Assembly: GCA_005402585.1 (NCBI GenBank)
Contig: BIFP01000072.1
Location: 62,001-126,000 of the forward strand
From: Micromonosporaceae bacterium KJ-029
Lineage (GTDB): Bacteria > Actinomycetota > Actinomycetes > Mycobacteriales > Micromonosporaceae
Reading direction: 5' to 3'
Length of the DNA: 64,000 bases
Below the pieces are notes generated by a model. That model saw only the letters and a program-made list of their open reading frames with translations. It made no database searches and had not been told where the DNA came from. Of the stretch, positions 1 to 7,602 are shown piece by piece. The position numbers and the translations under genes were made by a program. Within the stretch, counting starts at the first letter, position 1. Every line of letters begins with the position of its first letter.

Positions 1-31
1 CGACCCGCCCGGCGGCCTGCTCGACCTCTAG
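1..31 (+). CDS. rimM: RimM C-terminal end (partial)
   Basis: The frame beginning at base 2 reads DPPGGLLDL and stops with TAG at 29-31. A Gly-Leu-Leu-Asp-Leu ending directly before trmD matches the C-terminus of the 16S rRNA processing factor RimM in actinobacteria. The rest lies upstream of the window. The call rests on the short tail and on the usual rimM-trmD-rplS order. Confidence 0.7.
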   Translation, partial: DPPGGLLDL

Positions 32-49
32 TTCCGCGGAGCACCCCTG

Positions 50-823
50 ATGCGCGTCGACATCGTGTCGATCTTCCCGGAGTACTTCGCCCCGCTCGAC
101 CTGTCGCTGATCGGCAAGGCGCGGGCCAACGGCACGCTGCGGCTGGCCGTACACGACCTGCGTACCTGGACCCACGACGTGCACCGCACCGTCGACGACA
201 CCCCGTACGGCGGTGGGCCCGGCATGGTGATGCGGCCCGAGCCGTGGGGCGAGGCGCTGGACGCCCTGGCCCCGGCGGAGCTGACCCCGCCGCGGCTGCT
301 GGTGCCGTCCCCGGCCGGCGTGCCGTTCACCCAGGCGATGGCGTACGAACTGGCGGCCGAACCGCACCTGCTGTTCGCCTGCGGCCGGTACGAGGGGATC
401 GACCAGCGGGTGCTCGACCACGCGGCGAGCCGGATGCCGGTCACCGAGGTCAGCCTCGGCGACTACGTGCTCTTCGGCGGCGAGGTGGCGGTACTGGTGA
501 TCCTGGAGGCGGTGACCCGGCTGCTGCCCGGGGTGCTCGGCAACGCCGGGTCGCTGGCCGAGGAGTCGCACGCGCACGGGCTGCTGGAGGCGCCGATGTA
601 CACCAAGCCGGCGACCTGGCGGGGGCTGGAGGTGCCGGAGGTGCTCCGCTCCGGGGACCACGGCCGGATCGCCCGCTGGCGCCGGGACGAGGCTCTGGCC
701 CGTACCAGCCACCGCCGGCCCGACATGCTCACCGTGCTCGATCCGGAAAGCCTGGACAAACGGGACGTCGCGGCGTTGGGCCGGGCCGGATTTCAGGTGC
801 CCGGACCGGATGTGGCAAAGTAG
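50..823 (+). CDS. trmD: tRNA (guanine-N1)-methyltransferase TrmD
   Basis: TrmD methylates G37 at N1 in tRNAs reading CNN codons, using SAM, and so prevents +1 frameshifting. The 257-residue product has the usual family length. The N-terminal MRVDIVSIFPEYF, the GGGPGMVM loop and the trefoil-knot SAM segment (CGRYEGIDQR, then SLGDYVLFGGE) are all present. The ATG at 50 follows the rimM stop by 18 nt with a short purine-rich stretch, so the two are probably cotranscribed. The following rplS is separated by 144 nt that include a hairpin. Confidence 0.97.
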   Translation: MRVDIVSIFPEYFAPLDLSLIGKARANGTLRLAVHDLRTWTHDVHRTVDDTPYGGGPGMVMRPEPWGEALDALAPAELTPPRLLVPSPAGVPFTQAMAYELAAEPHLLFACGRYEGIDQRVLDHAASRMPVTEVSLGDYVLFGGEVAVLVILEAVTRLLPGVLGNAGSLAEESHAHGLLEAPMYTKPATWRGLEVPEVLRSGDHGRIARWRRDEALARTSHRRPDMLTVLDPESLDKRDVAALGRAGFQVPGPDVAK

Positions 824-922
824 GGGGGTTGCCGCAGTCGTCCGCGCCGTGGACGGCTGCGAGGATCCTCGACCGGGGTCGGTTCCGGCTGGCCACCATC
901 CGGGGATCAGTATCACCCATCC

Positions 923-943
923 GCGCACCGACTGACGGTGCGC
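923..943 (+). promoter_or_regulatory. Hairpin in the rplS leader
   Basis: A perfect 8-bp stem (GCGCACCG at 923-930, CGGTGCGC at 936-943) with a 5-nt loop sits 24 nt before the rplS start codon. Ribosomal protein genes often carry autoregulatory leaders, and L19 leaders are known in other phyla. This one could be such a leader or a weak attenuator; the sequence alone does not decide. Confidence 0.4.
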
Positions 944-967
944 CGTGAGCCTTACGAGGACACAGCG

Positions 968-1324
968 ATGAACATCCTGGACGCCCTTGACGCCCAGTCG
1001 AAGCGCGCCGACCTTCCCGACTTCCGCGCCGGTGACACCGTCAAGGTGCACGCCCGGGTGGTCGAGGGCAACCGGTCCCGGGTCCAGATCTTCCAGGGCG
1101 TCGTCATCCGCCGCCAGGGTGACGGACTGCGCGAGACCTTCACCGTCCGCAAGCTCAGCTTCGGTGTCGGTGTCGAGCGGACCTACCCGGTCAACAGCCC
1201 GGCGATCGACCGAATCGAGGTCGTGACCCGCGGTGACGTCCGCCGCGCCAAGCTCTACTACCTGCGTGAGCTGCGGGGCAAGAAGGCCAAGATCAAGGAG
1301 CTGCGCGAGAAGCAGCCGAGCTGA
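968..1324 (+). CDS. rplS: 50S ribosomal protein L19
   Basis: L19 sits at the 30S-50S interface. The 118-residue product carries the signature segments VQIFQGVVIRRQG, RKLSFGVGVERTYP and the basic C-terminus RRAKLYYLRELRGKKAKI. I chose ATG 968 because it gives the family length and has GAGGA upstream; an ATG at 938 would add ten unrelated residues. A strong terminator follows at 1441-1482. Confidence 0.97.
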   Translation: MNILDALDAQSKRADLPDFRAGDTVKVHARVVEGNRSRVQIFQGVVIRRQGDGLRETFTVRKLSFGVGVERTYPVNSPAIDRIEVVTRGDVRRAKLYYLRELRGKKAKIKELREKQPS

Positions 1325-1440
1325 CCTCGCGCTGCGCCACGCCGCCCACGCTGCGCCTATGCCGTACCGGCCAGACCGCACTACCCTGGTCGTACGGGCG
1401 CAGCGGGGCGGTGACCCGCCCGTAGTGGCGGGTGACCTCC

Positions 1441-1482
1441 ACTACCGCCCGGGGAGTCTCGACGAGGCTTCCGGGCGGTAGT
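1441..1482 (+). terminator. Rho-independent terminator after rplS
   Basis: A perfect 12-bp inverted repeat (ACTACCGCCCGG at 1441-1452, CCGGGCGGTAGT at 1471-1482) is followed by TCGTTTCTG. It lies between rplS and lepB and probably ends the rimM-trmD-rplS transcript. Confidence 0.75.
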
Positions 1483-1507
1483 CGTTTCTGCGGACCGGGG
1501 AGTGAGC

Positions 1508-2395
1508 GTGGTACAGGCGCTTGACGACAACGGCGCGGTTGATCCGTGGCGGCGGCGCACTCGGCGCAGCAGGCCGCAGATGCCGCTCTGGCAGGAGCTG
1601 CCGCTGCTGCTCATCGTCGCGTTCTGTCTCGCGGTCCTGATCCGCACCTTCCTGCTCCAGGCGTTCTTCATCCCCTCCGGGTCGATGGAGGACACCCTGC
1701 TGGTCGGTGACCGGGTCCTGGTCAACAAGGTCGTCTACAACGTACGGGACCCGCACCGCGGCGAGGTGGTGGTCTTCCGGGGCACCGACCGGTGGGTCCC
1801 CCAGGTCGACGCGCAGCCGCCCACGGGTTTCGCCGACAAGCTCGGCCGTACCGTCGGCGACCTGGTCGGCGTGGGCCGCCCCGGCGAGAAGGACTTCATC
1901 AAGCGCGTCATCGGGCTGCCCGGCGACCGGGTGAGCTGCTGTGACGACCAGGGGCGGGTGCTGGTCAACGGCACCCCGCTGGAGGAGTCGTCCTACGTCC
2001 TGCGGGACTCGCCGCTGGACCTCCCGCCGAACCCGAACGAGTGCCGGTCCCGGCGGTTCGAGGAGATCGTGGTCCCGCCCGGCCAGATGTTCGTGCTCGG
2101 TGACCACCGGCTGGTCTCGCAGGACGCCCGCTGCCAGGGCACGGTGCCGATCGACAACGTGGTGGGGCGGGCTTTCGCGGTGGTCTGGCCGTCGAACCGC
2201 TGGCACTCGCTGCCGGTGCCCGACACGTTCGCCGACGTCGCCCCGCCGCCGACGGCCACCGGTGGTGCCGCCCCGCCGGTACGACCCACGCCAGACGGGG
2301 GTGTGGTCCTGGTCCTCCCGTTCGCCGCCGCGCTGTCCGCTCTCGCGCGTTCCGGACGGTGGCGCCAAGCTGGGCAACGTAGGCTCCTTCCGTGA
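1508..2395 (+). CDS. lepB: Signal peptidase I (first of two)
   Basis: Type I signal peptidase removes signal peptides from exported proteins at the outer face of the membrane. The 295-residue product has an N-terminal membrane segment (about residues 30-50), the catalytic serine in SGSMEDTL (Ser59) and the general-base lysine in FIKRVIGLPGD (Lys132). The late box VLGDHR is present, and a hydrophobic stretch near the C-terminus may be a second anchor. I chose GTG 1508 because GGGGAG at 1497-1502 is correctly spaced; GTG 1502 overlaps that site. The gene overlaps the next lepB by 4 nt. Confidence 0.93.
   Translation: MVQALDDNGAVDPWRRRTRRSRPQMPLWQELPLLLIVAFCLAVLIRTFLLQAFFIPSGSMEDTLLVGDRVLVNKVVYNVRDPHRGEVVVFRGTDRWVPQVDAQPPTGFADKLGRTVGDLVGVGRPGEKDFIKRVIGLPGDRVSCCDDQGRVLVNGTPLEESSYVLRDSPLDLPPNPNECRSRRFEEIVVPPGQMFVLGDHRLVSQDARCQGTVPIDNVVGRAFAVVWPSNRWHSLPVPDTFADVAPPPTATGGAAPPVRPTPDGGVVLVLPFAAALSALARSGRWRQAGQRRLLP
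2380..2385 (+). promoter_or_regulatory. Leaderless-type -10 box for second lepB
   Basis: TAGGCT at 2380-2385 is followed by 6 nt and then the GTG start at 2392, inside the end of the first lepB. This places the transcription start at or next to the start codon. It suggests the second signal peptidase can be expressed on its own. No clear -35 box is visible. Confidence 0.5.
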
Positions 2396-3027
2396 TTGAC
2401 GAGCAGACCGACAAGTCGCGCCACTCCTTCTGGAAGGAACTGCCCATCCTCCTCGGGGTGGCGATCGTGGTCGCGGTACTGGTACGAGCCTTCGTACTGC
2501 AGACCTTCTTCATTCCCTCGCCGTCCATGGAGAACACTCTCAAGATCGACGATCGGGTGCTGGTCAACAAGCTGGTCTACAACTTCCGGTCACCGCACCG
2601 CGGTGAGGTGATCGTCTTCAAGGCGCCGTTGGAATGGAGCCGCAACCCCTCCGGGGAGGACTTCATCAAGCGGGTCATCGGCGTCGGCGGTGACCGGGTC
2701 GTCTGCTGCGACGAACAAGACCGCCTGGTGATCAACGGGGCGCCGCTGGACGAGCCGTACATCTTCTCGGTGGACGGCCACCGGGACAAGCCGGCGGACC
2801 AGGAGTTCGACATCGTCGTTCCCGACGGCCGGCTCTGGGTCATGGGTGACCACCGCTCCGCCTCCGGCGACTCGCTGGAGCACTACCAGCAGTCCCAGCA
2901 GAACATCACCTCGGCCACCATCCCCGAGAAGGATGTCGTGGGGCGGGCCTTCACGATCTTCTGGCCGGTCAACCGGGCCACCCTGCTGAGCGTGCCCGAG
3001 CAGTTCGATTCGATCCCCAACTCCTGA
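2392..3027 (+). CDS. lepB: Signal peptidase I (second of two)
   Basis: This paralogue of the upstream gene has 211 residues and lacks its proline-rich C-terminal extension. It has one N-terminal membrane segment (about 20-37), the catalytic serine in SPSMENTL (Ser45) and the lysine in FIKRVIGVGGD (Lys93), plus VMGDHR. GTG 2392 overlaps the preceding stop codon in a GTGA junction and has no ribosome site, but it lies 6 nt after a TAGGCT box. Tandem SPase I genes occur in high-secretion actinobacteria and usually differ in substrate range; which substrates each handles here is unknown. Confidence 0.93.
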   Translation: MIDEQTDKSRHSFWKELPILLGVAIVVAVLVRAFVLQTFFIPSPSMENTLKIDDRVLVNKLVYNFRSPHRGEVIVFKAPLEWSRNPSGEDFIKRVIGVGGDRVVCCDEQDRLVINGAPLDEPYIFSVDGHRDKPADQEFDIVVPDGRLWVMGDHRSASGDSLEHYQQSQQNITSATIPEKDVVGRAFTIFWPVNRATLLSVPEQFDSIPNS

Positions 3028-3126
3028 CGGGCGCCCGCGCCGGCCGGCTACCGCCCTGGCGCGCCGGCGGCCGTGGCCGGCGTCGCCGGTAGCCCCGGGG
3101 GCGTGGGTGTTGTCGTCGGCGTCTGG

Positions 3127-3132
3127 CAATCT
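3127..3132 (+). promoter_or_regulatory. Leaderless-type -10 box for the NUDIX gene
   Basis: CAATCT at 3127-3132, 6 nt before GTG 3139, keeps the A and T of the actinobacterial TAnnnT box. It has the same spacing as the TAGGCT boxes elsewhere in the window. Confidence 0.35.
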
Positions 3133-3138
3133 GGTGCG

Positions 3139-3642
3139 GTGACGGTCTACACCCCGAGGCGCGCCGCCCGCGTGCTCCTGGTCGACGCGGCCGGCCGGTT
3201 GCTGCTGTTCCGCGGCTTCGACCCCGCCCGTCCGGAGCACGGACGCTGGTGGCTCACCCCGGGTGGTGGCCTGGACCCCGGTGAGACGTACGCCGAGGGC
3301 GCGGTGCGCGAACTGGCGGAGGAGACCGGGTTGCGAACGACCGTGTCGGAGCTCGGCGAGCCGGTCCACGCCGACCTGACGGAGTTCTCGTTCGACGGCG
3401 TGTGGTACCGCCAGGAGCAGCAGTTCTTCCTGGTGCGGGTGGCGGCGCACGAGGTCGACACGACCGGCTTCAGCGACATCGAGCGGGGCAGCGTCGACGG
3501 CCACCGGTGGTGGTCGGCGCAGGAGCTGGGCGCCACCGCCGAACGCTGTTACCCGGTGGACCTGGCGGCGGTGCTGGCCCGTGCGCTGGCCGACCCGCCC
3601 GACACGGTGGCGGACGAGCGGAAGGGGAATACGGCGTGCTGA
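3139..3642 (+). CDS. NUDIX hydrolase
   Basis: NUDIX enzymes cleave nucleoside diphosphates linked to another moiety. The 167-residue product is a single domain. Its NUDIX box runs from GGGLDPGE to RELAEETGL with the metal-binding REx2EE glutamates intact. The substrate cannot be read from sequence. GTG 3139 was preferred to an upstream in-frame ATG at 3073 because the added 22 residues are low complexity and the -10-like CAATCT sits 6 nt before GTG. The stop overlaps the rnhB start, so the two are translationally coupled. Confidence 0.85.
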   Translation: MTVYTPRRAARVLLVDAAGRLLLFRGFDPARPEHGRWWLTPGGGLDPGETYAEGAVRELAEETGLRTTVSELGEPVHADLTEFSFDGVWYRQEQQFFLVRVAAHEVDTTGFSDIERGSVDGHRWWSAQELGATAERCYPVDLAAVLARALADPPDTVADERKGNTAC

Positions 3643-4448
3643 CTCCTCCGCGCACCGTGGTGCGCCGCGAGGCGGGGCTCTACGCGCTGGAGCGGGCCCT
3701 GCAACGGCGCGGCTTCCGGTACGTCGCCGGTGCCGACGAGGCCGGCCGGGGCGCCTGTGCCGGCCCGCTGGTGGCCGCCGCCGTGGTGTTGCCGGAGGGG
3801 CGGCGTGGCGAGATCGACGGTCTGGCCGACTCCAAGCTGCTCACCCCGGCCAGCCGGGAGCGGGTCCACGACGAGGTCGTCGCGCGCGCCCTGGCGTACG
3901 CCGTGGTGGTCATCCCGGCCGAGGAGGTCGACGCCCGGGGCCTGCACGTGTGCAACCTGGCCGCGATGCGCCGGGCGCTGGCCTCACTGACCGTCCGGCC
4001 GGAGTACGTGCTGACCGACGGGTTCGGCGTCGACGGCCTGGACGTGCCCGGGCTGGCGGTGTGGAAGGGCGACCGGGTGGCCGCCTGTGTGGCGGCGGCG
4101 AGCGTGCTGGCCAAGGTCACCCGGGACCGGATCATGGTGGGCCTGGACGCCGAGCATCCCGGCTACGGCTTCGCCGAGCACAAGGGCTACATCACCGCGG
4201 AGCACACCGCGGCGTTGCACGAGCGCGGACCCTGCCGGGAGCACCGGTTCTCCTACGTCAACGTGGCCGCCGTTTCCGGTCGGGACGACCGCCCGGCCCG
4301 CTCGCGTCGACCGTTGGGCGCAAGCCCGGACGAGCCGATGGGGCGCTCGGGCGCCGCAGGGGGTACCGTCGGCGTGGCGTTGGGCGAGCAGCCTCGGCCT
4401 CCGGCGTCGGTGGGGGAAGATGTGGTCATGGAAGGCGGAGTGCGATGA
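3636..4448 (+). CDS. rnhB: Ribonuclease HII
   Basis: RNase HII nicks RNA in RNA-DNA hybrids and removes single ribonucleotides from DNA. The catalytic acidic residues are visible in GADEAGRG, in the ADSKLL segment and in the second block AASVLAKVTRD. The core ends near HRFSYVNV. About 60 further residues at the C-terminus are low-complexity Gly/Arg/Ala and probably disordered. GTG 3636 overlaps the NUDIX stop, and the rnhB stop overlaps the next ATG in an ATGA junction. Confidence 0.93.
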   Translation: MLTPPRTVVRREAGLYALERALQRRGFRYVAGADEAGRGACAGPLVAAAVVLPEGRRGEIDGLADSKLLTPASRERVHDEVVARALAYAVVVIPAEEVDARGLHVCNLAAMRRALASLTVRPEYVLTDGFGVDGLDVPGLAVWKGDRVAACVAAASVLAKVTRDRIMVGLDAEHPGYGFAEHKGYITAEHTAALHERGPCREHRFSYVNVAAVSGRDDRPARSRRPLGASPDEPMGRSGAAGGTVGVALGEQPRPPASVGEDVVMEGGVR

Positions 4449-4768
4449 GCGCGGAAGATCTCGAAAAGTACGAGACAGAGATGGAACTCCAGCTATACCG
4501 GGAGTACCGCGACATCGTCCGCCAGTTCTCCTACGTGGTGGAGACCGAGCGCCGATTCTACCTGGCCAACCAGGTCGACCTGCACGTGCGCAACTCGGAC
4601 GGCGAGGTCTACTTCGAGGTCGAGATGCACGACGCCTGGGTCTGGGACATGTACCGCCCTGCGCGGTTCGTGAAGAATGTCCGGGTGATGACGTTCAAGG
4701 ACGTCAACGTCGAGGAGTTGGAGAAGCCGGACATCTCCCTCCCCGCCGACTCCGGCTTCGGCGGCTGA
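4445..4768 (+). CDS. DUF2469 family protein
   Basis: A conserved actinobacterial protein of 107 residues with no established function. The start MSAEDLEKYETEMELQLYRE and the aromatic stretch HDAWVWDMYRPARFV are characteristic. The same gene follows rnhB in mycobacteria (the Rv2901c family), which supports identity by position. ATG 4445 overlaps the rnhB stop by 4 nt, so translation is coupled. It is acidic and probably cytosolic, with no membrane segment. Confidence 0.88.
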   Translation: MSAEDLEKYETEMELQLYREYRDIVRQFSYVVETERRFYLANQVDLHVRNSDGEVYFEVEMHDAWVWDMYRPARFVKNVRVMTFKDVNVEELEKPDISLPADSGFGG

Positions 4769-4818
4769 TCCACGTACCGCCCAGGGGGCGGGCGCCGTCG
4801 GCGGACCCCCACCCGCCG

Positions 4819-5502
4819 TCAACTGTCCACAGTGGCGTGCCCGTCGGTCAGGCTCGGACCAGCCCGCCGTGAACGCTCGGTGAACTCGAACATCGTGGCG
4901 TCGGCCGGCAACGGGCCGGGCGTACCGAGGAACCGGTGCACGCCCACCCCGACCTCCTCCGCCGGAGTGCTCACCGCGACCTCCGCGAAGCCCGCCTCGG
5001 CGAACCACTCGCAGATCGTCGGGACCAGATCCGGGGACTGCCGGTGCCGGGTCCAGAACACGATCCCACCGGTGGCGCAGAGCGACGCACAGTGGTGCAC
5101 CGTGGCCCGCACGTCGGCGTCGGAGATGTTGCCGAAGACGCCACAGACCAGCACCAGGTCGGCCGGGGCCAGCCCGGCGTACGCGTCGGTGCGGGCCGCG
5201 TCGCCGAGCACGACCTCCACCCCGGACAGACCGACTTCCTGGACGGCCGCGCGGGCCACCTCGACGTTGCGCGGGTCGCGCTCGACCAGCCGGGCGGTCA
5301 CGTCGCCGCCACGCGGGTGGGTCGCCAGCACGGGAATCAGGTCACGTCCCTGGCCGGCGCAGAGGCTGATCGCCCGCAGTGGCCCCGGCGGTGCCTGGTC
5401 CAGCGCGGCGCCGATCCGAGTTCGCAGCTCCGCCAGCCGCAGCGACAGGGCCGAGGTCGGATCCGCGTAGTGAGCGTGCCAGTCGTACCAGTCCGGCGTC
5501 AT
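4819..5502 (-). CDS. Class I SAM-dependent methyltransferase
   Basis: A 227-residue single-domain protein. The SAM-binding glycine motif is CAGQGRDLI (about 49-57) and the acidic end of strand 2 is LVERD. DLVLVCGVFGNI is the motif IV region, where the substrate side lies; the substrate is unknown. It converges with the DUF2469 gene. ATG 5502 is preceded by TAGGCT with a 6-nt gap and no ribosome site, so it is probably leaderless. Confidence 0.8.
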   Translation of the reverse strand: MTPDWYDWHAHYADPTSALSLRLAELRTRIGAALDQAPPGPLRAISLCAGQGRDLIPVLATHPRGGDVTARLVERDPRNVEVARAAVQEVGLSGVEVVLGDAARTDAYAGLAPADLVLVCGVFGNISDADVRATVHHCASLCATGGIVFWTRHRQSPDLVPTICEWFAEAGFAEVAVSTPAEEVGVGVHRFLGTPGPLPADATMFEFTERSRRAGPSLTDGHATVDS

Positions 5503-5508
5503 TGCCCG

Positions 5509-5514
5509 AGCCTA
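5509..5514 (-). promoter_or_regulatory. Leaderless-type -10 box for the methyltransferase
   Basis: Read on the minus strand, TAGGCT (5514 to 5509) is followed by CGGGCA and then ATG at 5502. Start-proximal -10 boxes of this kind give mRNAs without a 5' leader in actinobacteria. Confidence 0.5.
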
Positions 5515-5696
5515 GAGTGGGTGTCGAGGCGTCGAGGTCCCGGCGCGGCCGGTGACCTGGACGCACGCCCTGGGCGACCGATCTGGCCCATAGCAGATCA
5601 CCTTTTCCGGCGCGGGCTGTCCACAGGACGTTCCGCTGTCCACAACCGAGACGCGCGGGCCGGCGGGCAGCCACCGCCGCGGGCAGGCTCGGCGGC

Positions 5697-6683
5697 ATGC
5701 GAACACGGTTGCGCCCGCTGCTCGGGGCGTTCTGCGGCCTCATGCTGTTCCTGCCGCTGCCGCTGCCGCTGCCGCTGCCGCTGCCGGCGGTGGCGGTGGC
5801 GCCCGCGGTGGCGGTGCCCGCGACGGTGGGCCGGCCGCTGGCCCTGGCGCCGCAACCGGACAATGGTGGCGCACCGGCGCCCGGCACCGCCGGACCGTTC
5901 CGGTGGCCGGTGGACGGCGCACCGCATCCGGTACGCCGGTTCGATCCGCCACCCCGGCCGTGGCTGCCCGGTCACCGTGGTGTCGACCTGCTCGCGCCGG
6001 CCGGTGCGACGATCCGGGCGGCCGGCTCCGGCACGGTCCTGTTCGCCGGCATGGTCGCCGGTCGACCGGTGGTCTCCGTGGGGCACGCCGACGGGCTACG
6101 GACCACCTACGAGCCGGTCCAGCCGACGGTCACGGCGGGCACCGTGGTGCCGGCGGGGGCTGCGCTGGGCGGTCTGCTGCCCGGGCACGTCGGCTGCCCC
6201 GGTGCGGCATGCCTGCACTGGGGGCTGCGCCAGGGATCCGACTACCTCGACCCGCTGGCCCTGGTCGGCCTCGGTCGGGCCCGCCTGCTGCCGCTCGGCG
6301 AGTTCACCACGTCCGGCGCGTCCGTGCCCACTCAGCGCTGGGCGAGCAGCGTGGGCAGCCGGACAGCGAGCCGCTCGTACTCGTCGGGCGAGTTGTACAC
6401 CTGGCCGCAGAGCCGCAGCCAGCCGCGCCCGTCCCAGGCGTTGACCGCCACCTGGGTGGCGAGCCGCTCGGCGATCCGGGCGCGCAGCGCCCGCGCCGCG
6501 TCCAGGGTCGTGGCGAGGCCGGCCGGCAACGGGATTATCCGCATGGCGACCATCGGCCCACCGGGGTCGGGCAGGTCGGCCGGTGGCACCCCGAGGGCGT
6601 CCCCCACCACCCGCTGTCCGTACGCGGCCAGCGCCGCGTTGTGCGCGCGTACCCGGTCGACGCCCAGACTGCGCAGGGTGTAG
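5697..6683 (+). CDS. Secreted M23-family peptidase-like protein
   Basis: The N-terminal half is an exported LytM/M23-type domain: signal peptide (about 1-35), then WPVDGA, the metal-binding-like GHRGVDLLAPAG, and CLHWGLRQGSDYLDP. M23 peptidases cut peptidoglycan crosslinks. The position between xerC and rpsB matches Rv2891 in mycobacteria. The signal peptide contains a perfect (Leu-Pro)6 run. The domain should end near base 6310, but no stop occurs until 6683, so the last 115 or so residues are read antisense to the convergent aminotransferase gene. A CAGGCT box 7 nt before ATG 5697 may be a leaderless promoter. Confidence 0.78.
   Translation: MRTRLRPLLGAFCGLMLFLPLPLPLPLPLPAVAVAPAVAVPATVGRPLALAPQPDNGGAPAPGTAGPFRWPVDGAPHPVRRFDPPPRPWLPGHRGVDLLAPAGATIRAAGSGTVLFAGMVAGRPVVSVGHADGLRTTYEPVQPTVTAGTVVPAGAALGGLLPGHVGCPGAACLHWGLRQGSDYLDPLALVGLGRARLLPLGEFTTSGASVPTQRWASSVGSRTASRSYSSGELYTWPQSRSQPRPSQALTATWVASRSAIRARSARAASRVVARPAGNGIIRMATIGPPGSGRSAGGTPRASPTTRCPYAASAALCARTRSTPRLRRV
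5751..5786 (+). repeat. Hexanucleotide repeat in a signal peptide
   Basis: Six perfect tandem copies of CTGCCG encode (Leu-Pro)6 in the hydrophobic core of the M23 protein signal peptide. Copy-number change by slippage would stay in frame and lengthen or shorten the export signal. Confidence 0.9.
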
Positions 6684-7513
6684 AGGCCCACCGGGGCGCT
6701 CAGCCAGGGGGTGTAGTCCGCCGTCGCCTGCCATTCCAGCCGGCCGGGGAAACCCGCGTCCTGTTCCCACGAGACCACAAGCGGCTCGATCCGCTCCCGC
6801 CACTGCGGGGCCACCACGAGCACTGCGGTGCCGCGCGGGGCGTACCCCCACTTGTGCAGGTTGCCGACCCAGAAGTCGGCCCCGATGCTCCGCACGGTCG
6901 CCGGCAGCATGCCCGGCGCGTGCGCGGCGTCGACCAGCACCGACACACCGTGCTCGTGGGCCACCCCGACGACGGCGGCGACCGGGAACAGCCGCGCCGT
7001 GGCCGAGGTGAGCTGGTCGACGACGAGCAGGCGGGTCCGGCCCGGACGCAGTCCGGCCCGCACGATCTGCACGACCTCCTCGTCGGTGGCGGCCAGCGGC
7101 ACCCCCAGGACACGATGCGTCGCCCCGGTGCGGCGGCACTCGCGGCGCACGGAGAGGTCGACCGCGCCGTAGCCGTGGTCGGTGGTGAGCACCTCGTCGC
7201 CGGGACGCAGTCCGAGCGACTGGAGCACCACCGCCACGCCGGTGGTGGCGTTCGCGGTCAGGGCGGTGCCGTCGGGGTCGGCTCCGAGGAACCCGGCCAG
7301 GTGCCGGCGGGTGTGCGTGATCCGGTCCGTCAGCCCCTGGGTGAAGAAGCGCAGCGGGTCGGCCTCCATCTCGTCGCGCAACCGCTGCTGGGCCCGCTGT
7401 GCGACGATCGGCACCGCCCCGAACGAGCCATGGTTGAGGTGGCTCACCGCCGGGTCGAGGGAGAAGAGCAGACGGGCACCCGTGATCGGCTCGGGCGGCG
7501 GCGGGACGCTCAC
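6332..7513 (-). CDS. Aminotransferase class V (isopenicillin-N-epimerase-like)
   Basis: A PLP-dependent fold-type I enzyme of 393 residues. The HLNHGSFGAVP start and the GGDEVLTTDHGYGAV-like region (here LRPGDEVLTTDHGYGAV) resemble the isopenicillin N epimerase/cysteine desulfurase group. The PLP-binding aspartate is in VLVDAAHAPG and the Schiff-base lysine in NLHKWGYAPRG. The substrate is not predictable; members of this group are also found outside beta-lactam clusters, and no such cluster is nearby. GTG 7513 lies 6 nt after a TACGAT box. Its 3' end overlaps the M23 frame on the other strand by about 350 bp. Confidence 0.85.
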   Translation of the reverse strand: MSVPPPPEPITGARLLFSLDPAVSHLNHGSFGAVPIVAQRAQQRLRDEMEADPLRFFTQGLTDRITHTRRHLAGFLGADPDGTALTANATTGVAVVLQSLGLRPGDEVLTTDHGYGAVDLSVRRECRRTGATHRVLGVPLAATDEEVVQIVRAGLRPGRTRLLVVDQLTSATARLFPVAAVVGVAHEHGVSVLVDAAHAPGMLPATVRSIGADFWVGNLHKWGYAPRGTAVLVVAPQWRERIEPLVVSWEQDAGFPGRLEWQATADYTPWLSAPVGLYTLRSLGVDRVRAHNAALAAYGQRVVGDALGVPPADLPDPGGPMVAMRIIPLPAGLATTLDAARALRARIAERLATQVAVNAWDGRGWLRLCGQVYNSPDEYERLAVRLPTLLAQR

Positions 7514-7519
7514 CCGATG

Positions 7520-7525
7520 ATCGTA
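7520..7525 (-). promoter_or_regulatory. Leaderless-type -10 box for the aminotransferase
   Basis: Minus-strand TACGAT (7525 to 7520), then CATCGG, then GTG at 7513. The match to TAnnnT and the 6-nt gap indicate a transcript starting at the GTG. Confidence 0.5.
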
Positions 7526-7602
7526 ACCGCCGGCCGACCACGCCTAGCCGGCTCTGGCCACGCGGTCACCCGGTCAGCTGTGCCGATGGCCGTCACCTGG
7601 CG

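Noticed and set aside
5617..5644. Two CTGTCCACA sequences 19 bp apart resembling DnaA boxes (TTGTCCACA)
   Set aside because: Only two imperfect boxes, no AT-rich unwinding region, no dnaA or dnaN nearby. Similar CTGTGGAC words occur at 11898 and 11917. Not enough for an origin or regulatory call.
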